Under the pieces are notes generated by a model that saw only the letters and a list, made by a program, of their open reading frames with translations, was not told the origin of the DNA and searched no databases. Shown piece after piece: positions 52,704 through 61,434 of a DNA stretch of 64,000 bases. How positions within the stretch are numbered: the stretch's first letter is position 1; every line of letters begins with the position of its first letter. This stretch comes from a bacterium (GTDB lineage Bacteria; Planctomycetota; SZUA-567), in assembly GCA_003245715.1 (NCBI GenBank), contig QKCJ01000011.1:27965-91964 (forward strand). Direction: 5' to 3'. Both the position numbers and the translations under genes were made by a program.

Positions 52704-53282
52704 TTAATAATCTTTTTCACGCCTGATAGTTCCGTCGTTTTTATAGTAGATCCATTTACCACTTTTCTTGCCTTCTATATATTGACCGATAATCCGTTTT
52801 CTTCCCTCATCGGTAAAGGCCTTGTAGTAACCATCACGCTTGTCATCTTTATAGACGCATTCGAGGACTAATTTTCCTTCCGGGTTGTATTCCTTTAAAG
52901 CCCCGTCTTTCTTGTCATTCTTATAACTGACCTCCTGATAGAGGGTGTAGTCACGCAATGAGTAAATAAGGCTGATCCCTTCCTTGACGCCATTTTTATA
53001 CAGAAACTTACTGATAGGTTTGCCGTCTTTATACTGGATATCATAACCATTCTGTTTGCCGTTGACAATTGCGATTTCCTTGACAGTATTACCGGCAGAA
53101 TCTTTGATGACTGAGATGCCGGTAAATGGTTTACCGTTCATATTGAATATCTTCTTATCAAAGTCATACTCAATTTCAGCGCTGCTTACCTTGGTAAGCT
53201 TTGCCTCATCAGCGGCATAACAGCCAGAAATTGCAACTAAAACCATAGCATATAACCAGATCCGATTAATGACGCCCCTCAT
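52704..53282 (-). CDS. MORN-type repeat lipoprotein
   Basis: A 192-residue lipoprotein: signal sequence with lipobox AISGC (Cys21), then six or so MORN_2-like repeats of about 22 residues (NGKQNGYDIQYKDGKPI, KNDKKDGALKEYNPEGKL, KDDKRDGYYKAFTDEGRK, EGKKSGKWIYYKNDGTI). Such proteins are sometimes called YwqK-family antitoxins, but no toxin gene is adjacent and the lipobox points to an envelope location. GGGGAA precedes the ATG. Confidence 0.78.
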   Translation of the reverse strand: MRGVINRIWLYAMVLVAISGCYAADEAKLTKVSSAEIEYDFDKKIFNMNGKPFTGISVIKDSAGNTVKEIAIVNGKQNGYDIQYKDGKPISKFLYKNGVKEGISLIYSLRDYTLYQEVSYKNDKKDGALKEYNPEGKLVLECVYKDDKRDGYYKAFTDEGRKRIIGQYIEGKKSGKWIYYKNDGTIRREKDY

Positions 53283-53522
53283 TTTACTTCCCCTTTTACC
53301 CGAATAAGCCGTTTTATGATAGAGTTATGATACAGAGTGCGCATATGCAAGTAAAGGGAAACTGTTTTTTTTATTATTATGGTAAACGGAAAAATTGGCA
53401 GTTGTTATATAATTGTAAAATGTGAATTTATCTGTTGCCAAAGCGGGTGTTTTTGTTAAAACTATACACAGTCAGCCTTTGGGCTGCGTTTTTGTTATAT
53501 GTTAAAATCAGTTACGGAAATT

Positions 53523-54863
53523 ATGGATACTAAAAAAATAATGCTCGTCAGCCTGGGCTGTGCGAAAAATACAGTGGATTCGGAGACCGCCCTTGGCGAG
53601 ATTGTCGGCGAAGGTTATGCCCTTGCCTTGCAGCCTGAGGATGCGGATGTGATTCTGGTTAATACTTGCGGCTTTATCGGTGAGGCGCGGGAGGAAGCAT
53701 ACTCGGTGATCTCCGAGATGCTTTCATATAAAGATAATCGCGGCTGGCCGAAGGTGGTGGCGATGGGATGTCTGGCGCAGCGCTGGGGCGCGCGGATGCG
53801 GCAGGACTTTCCGGAACTCGACGCGGTTCTGGGTCTGGCGGCGTATGGCGAGCTGAATAAATACCTTAATACATTATTCAAGGGGCGCAAGATTGTTGAG
53901 GGGCTGAGCAAGAATCGGCAGATTGCTGAAGGGCCGAGGCTGTTAAGCACGCCAGGTTCATTTGCCTATCTGAGAATTGCTGATGGCTGTGAGAACCGTT
54001 GCTCGTACTGTTCGATTCCGCTGATTCGCGGTAGGGTCAGAAGCCGTGAACTGGAGGCGGTGGTTGATGAGGCGCAGCAACTTGCTGAAGCCGGTATTCC
54101 GGAGCTGGTGCTGGTGGCGCAGGATACTACGATCTATGGTAAAGATATTTATGATAAGCCGTGTCTGGAAAAGCTCCTTGAGGAGATTCTTGATACTACT
54201 GAAGATGTTAAAATACGGATTCTGTATGCGCATCCGGCTCATATTAATGAAGAATTATTTAAAATGCTCGGGAGTGAGCCGCGGCTCTGCTCGTATCTTG
54301 ACCTGCCTCTGCAGCATATCAACAGCCGGATTCTGACCGAGATGAACCGGCATTATCAGCGTGACAAGGTTGAGCGGCTGCTGAATATCAAAGAAAAATA
54401 TGCGCCTGATCTGGTGCTGCGCACAAGCCTGATTACGGGCTTCCCCGGTGAGACTGATGCGGAGTTTAATGAGCTTCTGGATTTTGTTAAAGAGGGTCAT
54501 TTCAATTATTTGGGAGCATTTGCCTATTCGCCTGAAGAGGATACGCCGGCCTTTAATTATAAGGATCAGATCCCGCAGGAAGTGGCAGAGCAGAGGCTTG
54601 AGCAGATAATGCTTGCCCAGCAGCCAGTGACCTTTGACTGGATTGACAGCCGTCTCGGGCAGGAGGTGGAAGTGGTGGTTGACGAGCTTACCAATGACGG
54701 CTTTGCTTTGTGCCGGAGCGACGCGGAAGCGCCGGAGACAGACGGGGTGATTTTTGTAGATATTAATAATTTGCATGAAAGTGAAAAAATTCAGCCGGGA
54801 GATAATATTATTGCTTGCCTTAAGAGCAGGAATGATTATGATATAGAAGCAATTATTGTCTGA
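53523..54863 (+). CDS. rimO: Ribosomal protein uS12 methylthiotransferase
   Basis: Radical SAM enzyme adding a methylthio group to Asp of ribosomal protein S12. About 446 residues. The N-terminal UPF0004 domain has SLGCAKNTVDSE (RimO-type rather than MiaB), NTCGFIGEAREEA and MGCLAQR. The radical SAM motif is CENRCSYCSIP, followed by RGRVRSR, and a C-terminal TRAM domain. An upstream in-frame ATG (53499) lacks a ribosome-binding site; 53523 has GGA 7 nt before it. Confidence 0.92.
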   Translation: MDTKKIMLVSLGCAKNTVDSETALGEIVGEGYALALQPEDADVILVNTCGFIGEAREEAYSVISEMLSYKDNRGWPKVVAMGCLAQRWGARMRQDFPELDAVLGLAAYGELNKYLNTLFKGRKIVEGLSKNRQIAEGPRLLSTPGSFAYLRIADGCENRCSYCSIPLIRGRVRSRELEAVVDEAQQLAEAGIPELVLVAQDTTIYGKDIYDKPCLEKLLEEILDTTEDVKIRILYAHPAHINEELFKMLGSEPRLCSYLDLPLQHINSRILTEMNRHYQRDKVERLLNIKEKYAPDLVLRTSLITGFPGETDAEFNELLDFVKEGHFNYLGAFAYSPEEDTPAFNYKDQIPQEVAEQRLEQIMLAQQPVTFDWIDSRLGQEVEVVVDELTNDGFALCRSDAEAPETDGVIFVDINNLHESEKIQPGDNIIACLKSRNDYDIEAIIV

Positions 54864-54912
54864 AATGTTTGGTAGATGGGTGGGACTGATCAGATCAGTT
54901 GGGGGATAAGCA

Positions 54913-57114
54913 TTGCCAGAAGGTCGAGGAAATAAAAAAGCAGTTCGCAAAAAGACCGCAATTGCTAAACGGTCAGGCAAAAAAGCGACTGATTCCAGAA
55001 CAAATACCGGTATAAGTTCACGCTCTGTAACCCGCTCGGGAACCAGAAGCGGAACCAGAGTCGGAATGAAGACCGGCACAATAAGTGATACAAGTATTTC
55101 TACTCAAAGGAATGCGACTGTAACAATGGCCAAGGCCAGGGCAAAAGCCAGCCTTTCTCTGAAGTTTTCAATACCGGTTGCGCTTATTGTCGGTGCGGTT
55201 ATTGCGGTTTTGGCGGTTTTTCTGGCGAGAATGACAACGACCTCGGTTTCTAACGAAGTTCTGAAGAGTGGTGTGTCACAGGTGCGGATGCTGGCGACTT
55301 ATGCCAAGCCGATGCTCCTTAAAGCCGATCAGCTTTATAAAATCAACTCGGAGCAGTATCTTGAGGTAGTTGATCCTGAGCAGATTAATAAGCTTAATAA
55401 AGATAAAAACAAAAATACAGATAAAGATAAGAATAAAAATACCAAGAAAACGGTAAAGAAAAGTCCTTTAGATGTTGCTGATGCCAATAACAGCTGGCCG
55501 GTTGACCTTAAGCTAGTAGATGTCAAGAAATTTGATGAGTTGGCGTCGGGGTATAAATTGGTTGGTCACAAGGGGCTTGACCGGCTTACTCCGAAATCTT
55601 ACGTGGAAGCGCAGAAGACATTATATGCGGCTCTGAAGCTGGGGTTGCTTGCGAGTTTTATAAATCAGGAAGGCAAGGTCGCTGAGGGTGATTCCTCGGA
55701 TACCGGTTCAGCCCAGACGCTTGCTGCGTATATAATCTGTACGGACCCTGCGGTTATTGAGTTATACTTCAATAATGGTATTACCGATAAGGATAAATGG
55801 CCGAGCCTTTTTTTGCTGGCGCGCTCTGAGCATGGTAATGAAATCGCCGCCGGCAACCTTGACAAGTTGACAATGTCGCCTTCTAACTGGGTGCCGCGTT
55901 ATGTCAATCTTTCTGAGTTTGCCATTGCCGGCAGGACCTACAAGTTCAGTACTGAAGGCTACAGCAACCCTGAGAATTTATGCCAGGTTACTCCGCGTGA
56001 GATTGAGCTTAATAATGTGAAGTACAAGGTTCTGGCTTTCAGCAGGCCGATCTTTGATGGCGAAAAGAAACTTGGTGTTGCTTACCTCTGTCTGCGGGCT
56101 GAAGAAATTGTCACGGAAGTGGACAAGATCAATACTCTGCTCTGGGCTACTGGCGGGGTAGGTTTTGTTCTGGCGATTCTGACCTGTGTGATTATGGGTT
56201 ATATTGTTACCAGACCGGCAAAGACTCTTATCCAGGATATGAGTATTGTTGCTGAAGGTAACTTTGAGCACCGCACGCGTGCTCACTCCAACGACGAGAT
56301 TGGTCTTCTGGCGATGGAGTTTAACGATATGACCAAGAAGCTGCTTGTTGCCTCAAAGCGTGAGAAAGAAGCAGCAAGGCTTGAGAACGAACTTGAAGTG
56401 GCCTGTGAGATTCAGATGAAACTCCTGCCGCCGCGGATTCCCAAGATTAAGGGATTTGACCTGCACGCGGTTTATCATCCGGCTAAAGAAGTTGGCGGTG
56501 ACTATTACGACTTCTTCCCGATTGATGCGCGCCATGTGGGTATTATTGTCGCAGACGTTTCCGGTAAGGGTATCCCGGGTAGTATGGTGATGGCCACTAC
56601 CAGAACGATTCTGCGCTTTGTTGCCGGCGGTAACCTTTCATCGGCTGATACTCTTGCCAAGACCAATACCATGGTTGCAGCAGATATCAAGCGCGGGATG
56701 TTTGTTACTGCGTTTTATCTTGTCCTTGATGTTCTTGACAAGAAGCTGCTTTGTTCATCTGCTGGGCATAACCCGATGGTTATTCATCATGCCAGCGGTG
56801 AGGTTGAGCTGATTAATCCTAACGGTATAGCCCTTGGTTTTGATAAGGGTAGAATCTTCAGCCGGACGATCAAGGAGCAGGAGATTCAGCTTGAGAGTGG
56901 CGACCGGGTTATTCTTTATACCGATGGTGTGGTTGAGGCAATGAACATCAAGAGTGAGGAATATACAGACGATCGGTTCTATGAGTTTGTTAAGGACAAT
57001 AAAGATTTAAATTGTGAAGATTTCATTGAGGCTTTGCTGCGTGATCTTGATAAGCATAAGGGCAAGGCTGAACAACATGATGACATTACCGCAGTAGCTT
57101 TGCGTGTACTCTAA
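54913..57114 (+). CDS. Membrane-bound PP2C-type serine phosphatase with HAMP domain (RsbU-like)
   Basis: Receptor phosphatase that would dephosphorylate an anti-anti-sigma factor. The frame opens at a TTG (54913, GGGGGAT upstream) with a basic low-complexity tail of about 70 residues (repeats of TRSGTRS); a later ATG at 55126 is an alternative start. A membrane helix follows (VALIVGAVIAVLAVFLA), then an external sensor domain holding a Lys/Asn/Asp-rich insert (about residues 155-180), a second helix (GGVGFVLAILTCVIMGYIV), HAMP, a coiled coil, and the SpoIIE/PP2C domain (GGDYYDFF, VADVSGKGIPGSM, AGHNPMV, LYTDGVVEA, HDDITAVAL). Starts a three-gene partner-switching operon. Confidence 0.88.
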   Translation: MPEGRGNKKAVRKKTAIAKRSGKKATDSRTNTGISSRSVTRSGTRSGTRVGMKTGTISDTSISTQRNATVTMAKARAKASLSLKFSIPVALIVGAVIAVLAVFLARMTTTSVSNEVLKSGVSQVRMLATYAKPMLLKADQLYKINSEQYLEVVDPEQINKLNKDKNKNTDKDKNKNTKKTVKKSPLDVADANNSWPVDLKLVDVKKFDELASGYKLVGHKGLDRLTPKSYVEAQKTLYAALKLGLLASFINQEGKVAEGDSSDTGSAQTLAAYIICTDPAVIELYFNNGITDKDKWPSLFLLARSEHGNEIAAGNLDKLTMSPSNWVPRYVNLSEFAIAGRTYKFSTEGYSNPENLCQVTPREIELNNVKYKVLAFSRPIFDGEKKLGVAYLCLRAEEIVTEVDKINTLLWATGGVGFVLAILTCVIMGYIVTRPAKTLIQDMSIVAEGNFEHRTRAHSNDEIGLLAMEFNDMTKKLLVASKREKEAARLENELEVACEIQMKLLPPRIPKIKGFDLHAVYHPAKEVGGDYYDFFPIDARHVGIIVADVSGKGIPGSMVMATTRTILRFVAGGNLSSADTLAKTNTMVAADIKRGMFVTAFYLVLDVLDKKLLCSSAGHNPMVIHHASGEVELINPNGIALGFDKGRIFSRTIKEQEIQLESGDRVILYTDGVVEAMNIKSEEYTDDRFYEFVKDNKDLNCEDFIEALLRDLDKHKGKAEQHDDITAVALRVL

Positions 57115-57127
57115 TGCGAGTTAGTTA

Positions 57128-57577
57128 ATGGTTCAGATAATAATTGATGAAGAAATGATAGCTCCGTGCGATACACGCCATCTTGCGAGTATCCGGGCGA
57201 TGGTTAAAGATGCAGCGACCAGGTGTTTTTCCGAGCCGATGATGGCCGGCAAGATCACACTGGCCGTTGACGAAGCTGTTGCCAATGTCATGGAGCATGC
57301 CTATGAAGGTGTTGAGCCTGGTGACGTCAAGGTTTCAGTAACATCTGACGGGAGTAAATTCTGCGTTACTGTTGCAGATCAGGGGGTTCATTTTGATCCT
57401 TCTTCAATCAGTAATCCTGACATCAAGCAGCATGTTCAGCAGGGAAAGCGAAATGGACTGGGTATTTTTCTGATACGCCAGATTATGGATGAGATTAATT
57501 ATACTTTTGTGCAGAGTAAAGCACACAATGAACTTCGGATGGTAAAATACATTTCCGAGAATAAACAAGGGGAATAA
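57128..57577 (+). CDS. Anti-sigma factor serine kinase (RsbW-like)
   Basis: A 149-residue GHKL kinase that phosphorylates an STAS partner or binds a sigma factor. The N-box is ITLAVDEAVANVMEHAYEG, G1 is VADQGVHFDP, and G2 is NGLGIFLIRQIMDE. It lies 13 bp after the phosphatase gene and 2 bp before the STAS gene, the classic order phosphatase-kinase-antagonist. No sigma factor gene is in the window, so the target may be elsewhere or not a sigma factor. Confidence 0.88.
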   Translation: MVQIIIDEEMIAPCDTRHLASIRAMVKDAATRCFSEPMMAGKITLAVDEAVANVMEHAYEGVEPGDVKVSVTSDGSKFCVTVADQGVHFDPSSISNPDIKQHVQQGKRNGLGIFLIRQIMDEINYTFVQSKAHNELRMVKYISENKQGE

Positions 57578-57579
57578 AA

Positions 57580-57927
57580 ATGCCGGAACTTTCCATTGAT
57601 ATTAACGAGATGGATGGTGGACAGTCACTGGTCAAGCTCGGAGGCTTTCTGGATGCCCATACCTTTGAGCAGCTTGATGAGTCTATTCAAGACATTTTTG
57701 ACAGCGGGGTCAGCAAGATAATTGTCGACCTTGCCGGGGTAGAATATATATCTTCTGCCGGTGCGGGTGTCTTTATTGGCTCGCTTGCTCTTGCACAGGA
57801 AAAGGGCGGAAACATTGTCCTGGTTAATCCAACCGAGAATGTCAAGGAGGTCTTTGACCTTTTGGGTCTTTCACAGATCTTCACGATCACCGCTTCTGTA
57901 GCAGAAGCGCAGGAATCATTTGTTTAA
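57580..57927 (+). CDS. STAS-domain anti-anti-sigma factor (RsbV-like)
   Basis: A 115-residue STAS protein. IIVDLAGVEYISSAGAGVFIGS contains the serine pair phosphorylated by RsbW-type kinases, and SIDINEMDGGQSLVKLGGFLDAHTFEQL is the usual N-terminal strand. AAGGGG precedes the ATG. Expected to be the substrate of both neighbours: kinase inactivates it, the PP2C phosphatase restores it. Ends at a strong terminator. Confidence 0.88.
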   Translation: MPELSIDINEMDGGQSLVKLGGFLDAHTFEQLDESIQDIFDSGVSKIIVDLAGVEYISSAGAGVFIGSLALAQEKGGNIVLVNPTENVKEVFDLLGLSQIFTITASVAEAQESFV

Positions 57928-57960
57928 CAACTGTGTAATAAAAATTTTCCCTGACGGCAA

Positions 57961-57985
57961 AAAAACTTCCTCAATGGAAGTTTTT
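57961..57985 (+). terminator. Terminator of the phosphatase-kinase-STAS operon
   Basis: Perfect 10-bp stem AAAAACTTCC / GGAAGTTTTT with loop TCAAT and T-run. A TATAAT box at 57989-57994 right after it may be the -10 of the next STAS gene. Confidence 0.9.
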
Positions 57986-58020
57986 TTGTATAATAGAATA
58001 AATACCATACTGAGGGGTAA

Positions 58021-58437
58021 ATGATTATGCATGAAGAACTGGGAATAAAGCGCGAGACATATTGCGGCGGGGTTCTGAATATTGAGTTGCATGGCAATCT
58101 GGATGCAAACACTTTTGAACAGTTTGACAACTATATGCAGGAGGTTATTGACAATGAGTATTCGCGGTATGTTTTGCTGGACTTGGGTGGGATTACAGGT
58201 CTCTCAAGTGCAGGCGCAGGCATTCTGATTTCGGTAACCGAACAATTCCGCAGGCTTAATGGTTTGATTGTATTGTATAACGCCTCAGACAAGATTACTT
58301 CAATCCTTGAGATATTAGGTATGTCAAAAATTGAGAGTGGAGTTTCAGCTTCTCTGGCACTAGTTTTGACTAAAGCGGAAGCGATAGCGAAGTTGCCGCT
58401 CAGGTTAACAGCAAGTACGAAATGTGAAATAGTTTAA
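58021..58437 (+). CDS. Second STAS-domain protein
   Basis: A 138-residue paralogue of the preceding STAS protein: LDLGGITGLSSAGAGILIS holds the phosphorylatable serines, and NIELHGNLDANTFEQFDNYMQE aligns with its N-terminus. It has about 20 extra C-terminal residues. Separated by a terminator and with GAGGGG before the ATG, so it is expressed on its own. It may be an alternative substrate that branches the same kinase/phosphatase cascade. Confidence 0.83.
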   Translation: MIMHEELGIKRETYCGGVLNIELHGNLDANTFEQFDNYMQEVIDNEYSRYVLLDLGGITGLSSAGAGILISVTEQFRRLNGLIVLYNASDKITSILEILGMSKIESGVSASLALVLTKAEAIAKLPLRLTASTKCEIV

Positions 58438-58536
58438 TAAAAAGTATCTGATATGAATGCATACTATTGACAAATTGTTCTGATGCGATAATGTATAAAC
58501 CTGTAAAAAGATTGTGCCGATAAATATAAAATAAAT

Positions 58537-58626
58537 GGAGGGATGCCGGAGTGGTTGAACGGGCACGCTTGGAAAGCGTGTGTGCGGGTAACCGTACCCA
58601 GGGTTCGAATCCCTGTCTCTCCGCCA
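58537..58626 (+). tRNA. tRNA-Ser(GGA)
   Basis: A 90-nt class II tRNA. Acceptor GGAGGGA pairs with TCTCTCC (one G-U), the anticodon loop CTTGGAAAG gives GGA (reads UCC/UCU), there is a long variable arm (TGTGCGGGTAACCGTACCC), the T-loop is GGTTCGAATCC, and CCA is encoded. An integrase gene follows 221 bp downstream, so its 3' end is the likely attachment site of the element. Confidence 0.96.
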
Positions 58627-58637
58627 TATAAAATACA

Positions 58638-58663
58638 CCCCGACAAAAAAAGTCGGGGTTTTT
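58638..58663 (+). terminator. Terminator after tRNA-Ser
   Basis: CCCCGAC / GTCGGGG stem with an all-A loop and T-run; it probably arrived with the element. Confidence 0.85.
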
Positions 58664-58756
58664 CGTAAATACCCGTAAAATAAGCCGGTTGCGGGTGTTT
58701 TCCCCTGCCTCTATCATCACCAAATATCACTCAAAAAGTCCAAATATCCAATATAT

Positions 58757-58776
58757 TTGGTCAAAAATTGGTCAAA
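58757..58776. repeat. Tandem 9-bp repeats, candidate integrase arm sites
   Basis: TTGGTCAAA at 58757-58765 and 58768-58776, one helical turn apart (11 bp), between the tRNA and the integrase start. Confidence 0.5.
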
Positions 58777-58847
58777 TCCACGGTCGTTTTCCTTTCCCAA
58801 TTGTATAACGCAAAGTCGATTGGTTCATTTTAAAGAAAGGAGAAATC

Positions 58848-60239
58848 ATGAAGACAGAAAAAAGCGGTATCAGTAGGGCAGATTTGGTTAGTGGGTTGGA
58901 GTGCATTAACGGGTGGTATTACTACCGCCGAATGGTAGATGGGAAGCGCAGGCGAAAAAGCCTGAGAACCAAGACGCTTTCAATTGCGGTCAAAAAGGTG
59001 GTGGAGATGAATGAGAAGGTGTTTGATAAGGACATCCCTCTGGGAGTGGTCTTGAGCGATGGCAAGATTAATTTTGAGAGTGCAGGAGATGCGTATATCA
59101 ATAATTGCTATCTTCGAAAGTCATCCTTGAGCCGGTATCAGACAACATTCAGAAATATCCTCAAAGGATTGGAGGAAATATCAGGCTATTCTGATATTAA
59201 GCTCAAGCAGGTTACAAGGGCGCTGATTGAAGATTATGCCAAATACAGGCGGACTTGTGAAGTGTCGCCGAATGGACACAAGAATTCTCGAAAACAGATT
59301 GGCGTTTCAGAAAAAACGTTGAGCATGGAGATTTCTTTGGTAAAGGCAATCCTTAAATACAGTGTTACCCGGCAATGGCTTGGGTATCAGCCCGATTTGG
59401 ATGGGATTTCTCATTTCAAGCGTAAGCGGGGGCAGCCGTCATCCAAGGCACGCCCTTTGACCGAAGAAGAAACACGCAAAGTTTTAAGTGAAGCGAGAAA
59501 GTATGATGAGAGTAGAGCTGGCTTTTATGCGTATGACAATTTTATTTCTTCACTTCTGATGACTTACATTTACAGTGGGTTGCGGAGGAAGGAGCTGGTT
59601 TATTTGGAGTGGTCAGATATTTCATTTGGAGATAATTTGCTCCGGGTGAGAAGTAAGAGAATCATAAACACGAGAACAATACTCCTGTCAGATGAAGCTG
59701 TGGTGTATTTCAGAAAGCTTCTGAGGGTCAAGAAGGGGAAGGTATTGTTTGTTGCTGGTACGGCTGAAACTAAAAAGGCGGCGAAATTGTTGAAGTTGAG
59801 AAGCTTGAAGATGATGCTAGCTATCAGGCGAGAGTGGTTCGATTTCGATTCTAAGTGTTTGCTGCTGACCGAAATGTTTGAGTGGAAACCCAAAGCCAGT
59901 GAGGGCGAAGTTCCGCTGCATCCAGTATTGAAAGAGCGTTTGCAGAGTCTGTATGAGCGCAGTAACTCCAACTTTGTTTTCCCCGCACCAGACGGCGGCT
60001 ATATGACCCATAAATTCGAACGGGCATTTAAGAAAATTACAGCCGCTGCTGGGATTAAGGAAAACATCAGGGTACACGACCTGCGCCACACAACTGGCAC
60101 CATGCTTAGAAGAGCCGGTGTTCCTGTTGAATCTATCATGCATGTGCTTCGACATGCGAACGTGGAGGAGAGTTTGATATATTCGCATTTTACGCAGGAC
60201 GAAGCACAAAGAGCGATAAACAAATTTCCTAAACTGTGA
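58848..60239 (+). CDS. Phage-type tyrosine integrase
   Basis: Site-specific recombinase, 463 residues. N-terminal arm-binding-like segment (NGWYYYRRMVDGKRRRKSLRTKT), a SAM-like core-binding region (AYINNCYLRKSSLSRYQTTFRNIL) and the catalytic domain: Arg in YSGLRRKELVYLEW, HDLRHTTGTML, LRHANVEESLIYSHF with the Tyr nucleophile. An insert of about 70 residues lies between the first Arg box and HxxR. AAAGGAG precedes the ATG. Next to tRNA-Ser, so it presumably integrates there. A terminator follows. Confidence 0.93.
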   Translation: MKTEKSGISRADLVSGLECINGWYYYRRMVDGKRRRKSLRTKTLSIAVKKVVEMNEKVFDKDIPLGVVLSDGKINFESAGDAYINNCYLRKSSLSRYQTTFRNILKGLEEISGYSDIKLKQVTRALIEDYAKYRRTCEVSPNGHKNSRKQIGVSEKTLSMEISLVKAILKYSVTRQWLGYQPDLDGISHFKRKRGQPSSKARPLTEEETRKVLSEARKYDESRAGFYAYDNFISSLLMTYIYSGLRRKELVYLEWSDISFGDNLLRVRSKRIINTRTILLSDEAVVYFRKLLRVKKGKVLFVAGTAETKKAAKLLKLRSLKMMLAIRREWFDFDSKCLLLTEMFEWKPKASEGEVPLHPVLKERLQSLYERSNSNFVFPAPDGGYMTHKFERAFKKITAAAGIKENIRVHDLRHTTGTMLRRAGVPVESIMHVLRHANVEESLIYSHFTQDEAQRAINKFPKL

Positions 60240-60261
60240 CTGCGCATTGTCTGTAAGAACT

Positions 60262-60290
60262 TACCCCGTCTTTTGAGGCGGGGGTATTTT
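60262..60290 (+). terminator. Terminator of the integrase gene
   Basis: ACCCC...GGGGT hairpin with T-run, 22 bp after the integrase stop. Confidence 0.7.
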
Positions 60291-60423
60291 TACATTTTTT
60301 TTATACCCGTGTATTAGTGAGGACTTCTATGAGCCTCTGGATGCAACCGAGTTGGTTTGGATGTATCCCAAAACACCGGGTGTGAAAATTGATGCCGCAG
60401 TCAATTTCACGAAACAGATTGTT

Positions 60424-60477
60424 CAGGAAAATGTTCCTGTTTGTTTACCCCTACCATGCGGCTGGTAGGGGTTTTTG
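60424..60477 (+). promoter_or_regulatory. Tandem hairpins ending in a terminator just upstream of the Rep-like gene
   Basis: CAGGAA-AATG-TTCCTG (60424-60439) is followed by a perfect 9-bp stem ACCCCTACC / GGTAGGGGT (60447-60455/60464-60472) and TTTTTGTTT. The T-run touches the GGAG ribosome-binding site of the Rep-like gene (60481), so it may terminate or attenuate transcription into that gene. Confidence 0.65.
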
Positions 60478-60490
60478 TTTGGAGTCTATA

Positions 60491-61003
60491 ATGATTAAAG
60501 ATGAGGAAATGACCGCTGTTGAGGAAATCAGACGGATGCTGGTCAAGCACCCGCTCAAAGGGCGCTCATGGGGCTTTGCTTTAACTTTAAAGACAAATAG
60601 CAGGTTGCCGTTGTATGAGGGTCAGAAATTGCTCAGAGGCTTCCACGCACGGCTTGATTGTGCTATTCTGGGTAGTAGATGGGCGAAGAAGCCCGCATCT
60701 GAAAGAACGTCATTTATTCTCATACCAGAATATGGCGTGGCAAACGGAGATTTGCATTGGCATGGAGTGGTTGATTTTGCGGTTGCTAAATATTCTAATG
60801 CGCAGGCGTTAGAGCTGATTGATGAGTGTTGGCATAAGATGACTGCCAGAGGTTCAACGCATTACCCGGAAATATTTGACCCGAAGGGTTGGGCTGATTA
60901 TTGCATCACGGAAAAATCTATGAATGACAACGGCAGAAAAATAACAAGGCACATCTACGAATACATCACATCAGAAATGTTCATAGCAAAGACTCATGGT
61001 TAA
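60491..61003 (+). CDS. Small HUH Rep/relaxase-like protein
   Basis: A 170-residue protein with the HUH metal motif as H89-W90-H91 (LHWHGVVDF) and a candidate nucleophile Tyr137 in WADYCITEK, where Rep motif 3 has Tyr followed by Lys. It lacks a helicase domain. Such small proteins resemble rolling-circle initiators of inoviruses and small plasmids. The frame is open from 60389, but that stretch covers the terminator; the ATG at 60491 has GGAG 6 nt before it. It may nick the element's origin after excision, perhaps in the hairpin-rich region near 63.2-63.6 kb (inference). Confidence 0.68.
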   Translation: MIKDEEMTAVEEIRRMLVKHPLKGRSWGFALTLKTNSRLPLYEGQKLLRGFHARLDCAILGSRWAKKPASERTSFILIPEYGVANGDLHWHGVVDFAVAKYSNAQALELIDECWHKMTARGSTHYPEIFDPKGWADYCITEKSMNDNGRKITRHIYEYITSEMFIAKTHG

Positions 61004-61434
61004 TAAAAGTTGATGCTCTCCCGAGTTCCACGAACCGGTACGCTGAGGTTAACTTTTCAATTTATTTTTACTCCAAATTTGCTTTCTCACGGGGAAGCGA
61101 CTCCCCTCCTATGTACTGATGGAATGTAGGATATGTATGAAAATGAGCGTATCAGTTAAAATAGAAAGGACGGTTATGGATATGAGAAATAGAGAATTTG
61201 CTAATAGTGCTACTGGGTTTACGTGAAATGAGATAGTGGTAGTGCGGCGGGTTCCGGGGGTTGAGAATTCGCCCACCTGCGCAGCAGGTGATAATTCGTT
61301 AGGCAAGGCATGTATGTAATGTAGGATAAATTAAGCTCTTAAGAATTTCAGGGGTGGGTGGAATTTCATTTCAGGCATAAAAACATTTGTGTTTTATCCT
61401 ACATTACATACATGAAACAAATTGCGTGGAGCTG
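61004..61434. other. Noncoding stretch with long inverted repeat
   Basis: 431 bp without a gene. It contains a GC-rich hairpin CACCTGC / GCAGGTG (61274-61290) flanked by AATTC sequences and the 22-bp inverted repeat 61309-61414. The word AATGTAGGATA also occurs near 61123. Confidence 0.5.
61309..61414. repeat. 22-bp perfect inverted repeat
   Basis: Arms 61309-61330 and 61393-61414 are exact reverse complements (arm begins CATGTATGTAATG) with 62 bp between. It lies just beyond the stop of the ClpS-like gene. It could be a transcript end structure, a binding site or ends of a miniature element. Confidence 0.85.

Noticed and set aside
60329..60385. Short leader peptide (18 codons, GAGG before the ATG) upstream of the Rep-like gene, and an overlapping start-less frame ending at 60470
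   Set aside because: Too short and unsupported; no conserved features. It may be a relic.
60389..60490. Upstream extension of the HUH protein
   Set aside because: This part spans a perfect intrinsic terminator, and the ATG at 60491 has a proper ribosome-binding site.
61230..61310. Integron attC-like site (GTTAGGC core near 61299)
   Set aside because: A core-like word and a hairpin are present, but no matching inverse core RYYYAAC pairs with it, and neither recombinase shows integron-specific features.
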